A stretch of DNA of 6,943 bases from Chloroflexota bacterium (GTDB lineage Bacteria > Chloroflexota > Dehalococcoidia > SZUA-161). The notes beneath the pieces are model-generated. The model worked only from the letters and a program-made list of their open reading frames with translations, was not told the origin of the DNA and did no database searches. The stretch covers positions 1-6,943 of the forward strand of contig QIGA01000236.1 in the NCBI GenBank assembly GCA_003229915.1, read 5' to 3'. A program made the translations under genes and the position numbers. Shown here piece by piece: positions 5,511-6,943 of this stretch; the first letter of the stretch is position 1; every line of letters begins with the position of its first letter.

Positions 5511-5530
5511 GTAGTTAATCTTTTAGCTAC
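5511..5530. other. weak stem-loop in the LEA14/lipoprotein convergent gap
   Basis: GTAGTTAA and TTAGCTAC can pair over 8 bp, one of them a T/G wobble, around the loop TCTT. It lies between two converging genes, where termination is expected, but the stem is AT-rich and no T-run follows on either strand, so terminator function is doubtful. Confidence 0.2.
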
Positions 5531-5548
5531 CAGACTGTTTGGCAGACA

Positions 5549-6643
5549 CTATGTACTCTCCTGCTTCAAGGGCATGAAGGACTTTGTGTCCAGGGAGGGC
5601 GAGGGAGCGCGCTGTGGGCGTTGCGGTGCTGGAGAGCCTGGCCCCCGCTCTGCCATTAGCTCCTCTATCTCGTCCAGCGTCATCTTAAGGTTGATCGTCA
5701 AGCAGGAATCGATGACTTCTGTCTCCAGCTTGTCCAGCACCTCCGGCAGCAGTTCTTGTCCCTCCTCGGGAATCGGTCTTCCACGAGGGCCTTCCTCTGG
5801 AATATCGAACCTCCCGATCGTCGCCTTCGCGAGGCTGATCAGTCCCTTGGCAGCCTTGGCTGACTCTTCGTTGGTGAAGCAAAGTTTCAAATCCAGGGCG
5901 ATCGCTCCCTCTTCTCTGGCCAGAGTCAGTTCTGCAGTCTCCAGATCGGCAAGTGCGGATAAATCTAGTGGGATCGAGATGGAATCAGAGGCTTCGTCTA
6001 CGGCGTCCTCTGTAATATCGGAAGGCACGGAAGCCGCTATCTTCACCAGCACGTTGCCGAGATTGCTGTATCCGTCCAGCACATCGCCACTCAGGGCTGG
6101 CTCATCGCCCACTGCGACATCGATAACATCCTCAACTAGTTCCACACTGCCGACAACGAAAGTGTCTTCGCTCAGGAAGGCTATCGCCCCCGACATGTCC
6201 AGGTCGGTGTATACCTCGTATCCCTTATAGTCGGAGGGGGTCAATTCTGCCTCCCGCGCCTCTGCGATGGCAGCGATAAAGACATCCTTTTCGAATCCTC
6301 CTTTCGCGATTGCTCCAGTGTAATCCCCATCGCCTGTGACAGATGAGGTCTCGCCGAAGATGAACACTTCGTTGATATTCCTGAGGTCGATGCCCGTTTC
6401 ATCAATGACGGCGGCTATGACGTCATCGAATGTTTGCGGTTCTCCGGAGTCTTTTGGCAGCTTGTCGTAGAGCCCGATGAGGTCTCCGTCTTTCAGGATC
6501 TGGCTCAGAGTTATGTGCCCCACCATATCTGCCTTGCGGGGCACCAGTTCGAGTGGTGTCGCCTTTGCTCCATTTGCACCGCATCCTACTAACACTAACA
6601 GGGCTAGCCCAGCGACTAGCAGAGGAATAGTCTTCTTCAGCAC
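5549..6643 (-). CDS. acidic lipoprotein of unknown function
   Basis: The 364-residue product begins MLKKTIPLLVAGLALLVLVGCGAN: a basic n-region, a hydrophobic core and a lipobox LVGC, so signal peptidase II should cleave before Cys21 and leave a lipid-anchored extracellular protein. The start is GTG at 6643 with AGGAGG at a 6-nt spacer. The mature chain is rich in Asp and Glu, and has alternating helix and strand segments such as LELVPRKADMVGHITLSQIL, then DETGIDLRNINEVFIFGE, then KGYEVYTD. This general layout is like proteins with DUF3352-type repeats, but I cannot assign it with confidence. Two further cysteines (LKLCFTN, IDSCLTI) could pair. The last 30 residues are Pro/Arg/Ser-rich and look disordered. 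Its own strong promoter candidate lies at 6764-6792, so it is probably expressed alone. Confidence 0.88.
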   Translation of the reverse strand: MLKKTIPLLVAGLALLVLVGCGANGAKATPLELVPRKADMVGHITLSQILKDGDLIGLYDKLPKDSGEPQTFDDVIAAVIDETGIDLRNINEVFIFGETSSVTGDGDYTGAIAKGGFEKDVFIAAIAEAREAELTPSDYKGYEVYTDLDMSGAIAFLSEDTFVVGSVELVEDVIDVAVGDEPALSGDVLDGYSNLGNVLVKIAASVPSDITEDAVDEASDSISIPLDLSALADLETAELTLAREEGAIALDLKLCFTNEESAKAAKGLISLAKATIGRFDIPEEGPRGRPIPEEGQELLPEVLDKLETEVIDSCLTINLKMTLDEIEELMAERGPGSPAPQRPQRAPSPSLDTKSFMPLKQEST

Positions 6644-6670
6644 CCTTCTCCTCCTAGAGGGTAGTTCTTA

Positions 6671-6740
6671 GGAGCCTGTCGGAGAATCGTGAGTAGGTTG
6701 GAGCATCTGCTCTAGGCTACCCCTGTTTTACTAAGTTTTC
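6671..6740. repeat. dispersed repeat, copy 2 (70 bp), upstream of the lipoprotein gene
   Basis: It matches the copy at 3703-3767 in the same plus-strand orientation (86 percent of aligned bases by hand count). The inner stem flanking the identical core is kept with a changed pair: GTAG/CTAC here (6693-6696 with 6717-6720), against GTGG/CCAC in copy 1. The ends GAGCCTGTCGGAGAA (6672 onward) and TTTTCGGAGACTCTC (6736-6750) are imperfect inverted repeats (10 of 15). If the promoter at 6764-6792 is real, this copy lies in the lipoprotein mRNA leader, but inverted relative to that gene. Confidence 0.75.
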
Positions 6741-6763
6741 GGAGACTCTCCTAGCCTATTGCG

Positions 6764-6792
6764 AGTCTAGCACTACCCCTATCGCCTGTCAA
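6764..6792 (-). promoter_or_regulatory. strong candidate promoter of the lipoprotein gene
   Basis: On the minus strand a perfect -35 TTGACA (6787-6792), a 17-bp spacer, then -10 TAGACT (6764-6769; 4 of 6) preceded by TGC, an extended -10. Transcription would start near 6757, leaving a leader of about 114 nt that contains the repeat at 6671-6740. This is the best promoter match in the window. Confidence 0.65.
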
Positions 6793-6795
6793 CAG

Positions 6796-6811
6796 AAGGT
6801 TGTCTAACCTT
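6796..6811. promoter_or_regulatory. perfect 16-bp dyad adjoining the lipoprotein -35
   Basis: AAGGTT and AACCTT flank GTCT with perfect symmetry. Seen from the minus-strand promoter it ends 3 bp upstream of TTGACA, a usual place for an activator site or an upstream operator. The remaining bases of the 300-bp right-hand non-coding stretch (6812-6870) show nothing I can identify. Confidence 0.35.
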
Positions 6812-6871
6812 AATCCGTGGATATGGTGATCAGTTCCAAATATGAGGTAGCTTCGAGTAAACTAGCATCGT

Positions 6872-6943
6872 AGGGTGGGTGGAATGAAATGGAACCCACC
6901 ACCCCAAATGCACAACTGAACGGTGGGTTTCGCTACGCTGCAC
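6872..6943. repeat. GGTGGGT/ACCCACC palindromic repeat, cut by the right edge
   Basis: GGTGGGT at 6874-6880, ACCCACC at 6894-6900, and GGTGGGT again at 6922-6928 form alternating arms that can pair in more than one way (7-bp perfect stem, 13-nt loop for the first pair). The part 6888-6904 is repeated exactly at 2481-2497. The final bases (TTTCGCTACGCTGCAC) suggest a further ACCCACC arm just outside the window. No ORF is present, so it is a small non-coding dispersed repeat. Confidence 0.7.

Noticed and set aside
5574..6230. A 218-residue Ser-rich open frame on the plus strand
   Set aside because: It is antisense to the lipoprotein gene; the serine-rich composition is what reading an Asp/Glu-rich gene backwards produces. 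No ribosome binding site.
6671..6740. Riboswitch or conserved leader RNA of the lipoprotein gene
   Set aside because: The related copy at 3703-3767 has the opposite orientation relative to its downstream gene, so a common cis-acting leader is unlikely; a dispersed repeat explains both.
1..6943. CRISPR array, tRNA or rRNA gene, transposase, prophage or defence cluster
   Set aside because: None seen: no regularly spaced repeats, no cloverleaf with the TTCGANNC arm, and every convincing ORF has a housekeeping or envelope assignment.

Overview
The window looks like a stretch of bacterial chromosome carrying housekeeping genes. The organism is probably an anaerobic or metabolically versatile member of the Chloroflexota (Dehalococcoidia-like). 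This placement is an inference from the overall feel of the proteins: the nuoA-nuoB-nuoC arrangement, a divergent YchF/DUF933 GTPase, a short LEA14-type membrane protein and an acidic lipoprotein. It is not proven by a marker gene. Non-ATG starts are common (TTG for nuoA and holA, GTG for the lipoprotein), and most genes have a good Shine-Dalgarno sequence.

Layout. Positions 1-1541 (minus strand) hold the start of a respiratory complex I operon: nuoA, nuoB, a 59-residue SH3/KOW-like small gene, then the first 124 codons of nuoC, which runs off the left edge. The junctions are tight: nuoA and nuoB overlap by 10 bp, nuoB and the small gene are 2 bp apart, and the small gene and nuoC are 24 bp apart. 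A divergent control region (1542-1704) carries a good nuoA promoter and two palindromes. From it a PHP-domain phosphoesterase gene (1705-2334) is read on the plus strand. A convergent gap (2335-2548) with a perfect hairpin and a copy of a dispersed repeat separates it from holA, encoding DNA polymerase III delta (2549-3547, minus).

The holA/ychF divergent region (3548-3796) has a palindromic -10 (TATAATTATA) and one copy of a second dispersed repeat. The YchF-like GTPase (3797-4897, plus) is followed by a single-pass LEA14/WHy-domain protein (4988-5494, plus). This meets a convergent lipoprotein gene (5549-6643, minus) whose upstream region has a consensus-like promoter, a perfect dyad, the second copy of the 65-70 bp repeat, and at the right edge a GGTGGGT/ACCCACC palindromic repeat that continues out of the window.

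Functionally, the nuo genes build a proton-pumping, quinone-reducing complex. The PHP protein, HolA and the YchF-like GTPase have unrelated housekeeping roles, and the last two genes encode envelope-anchored proteins of unknown role. I see no phage, CRISPR, transposase, RNA gene or obvious new multi-gene system. The most noteworthy items are the small SH3-like gene inside the nuo operon, the dispersed palindromic repeats, and the undescribed operator-like dyads at promoters.
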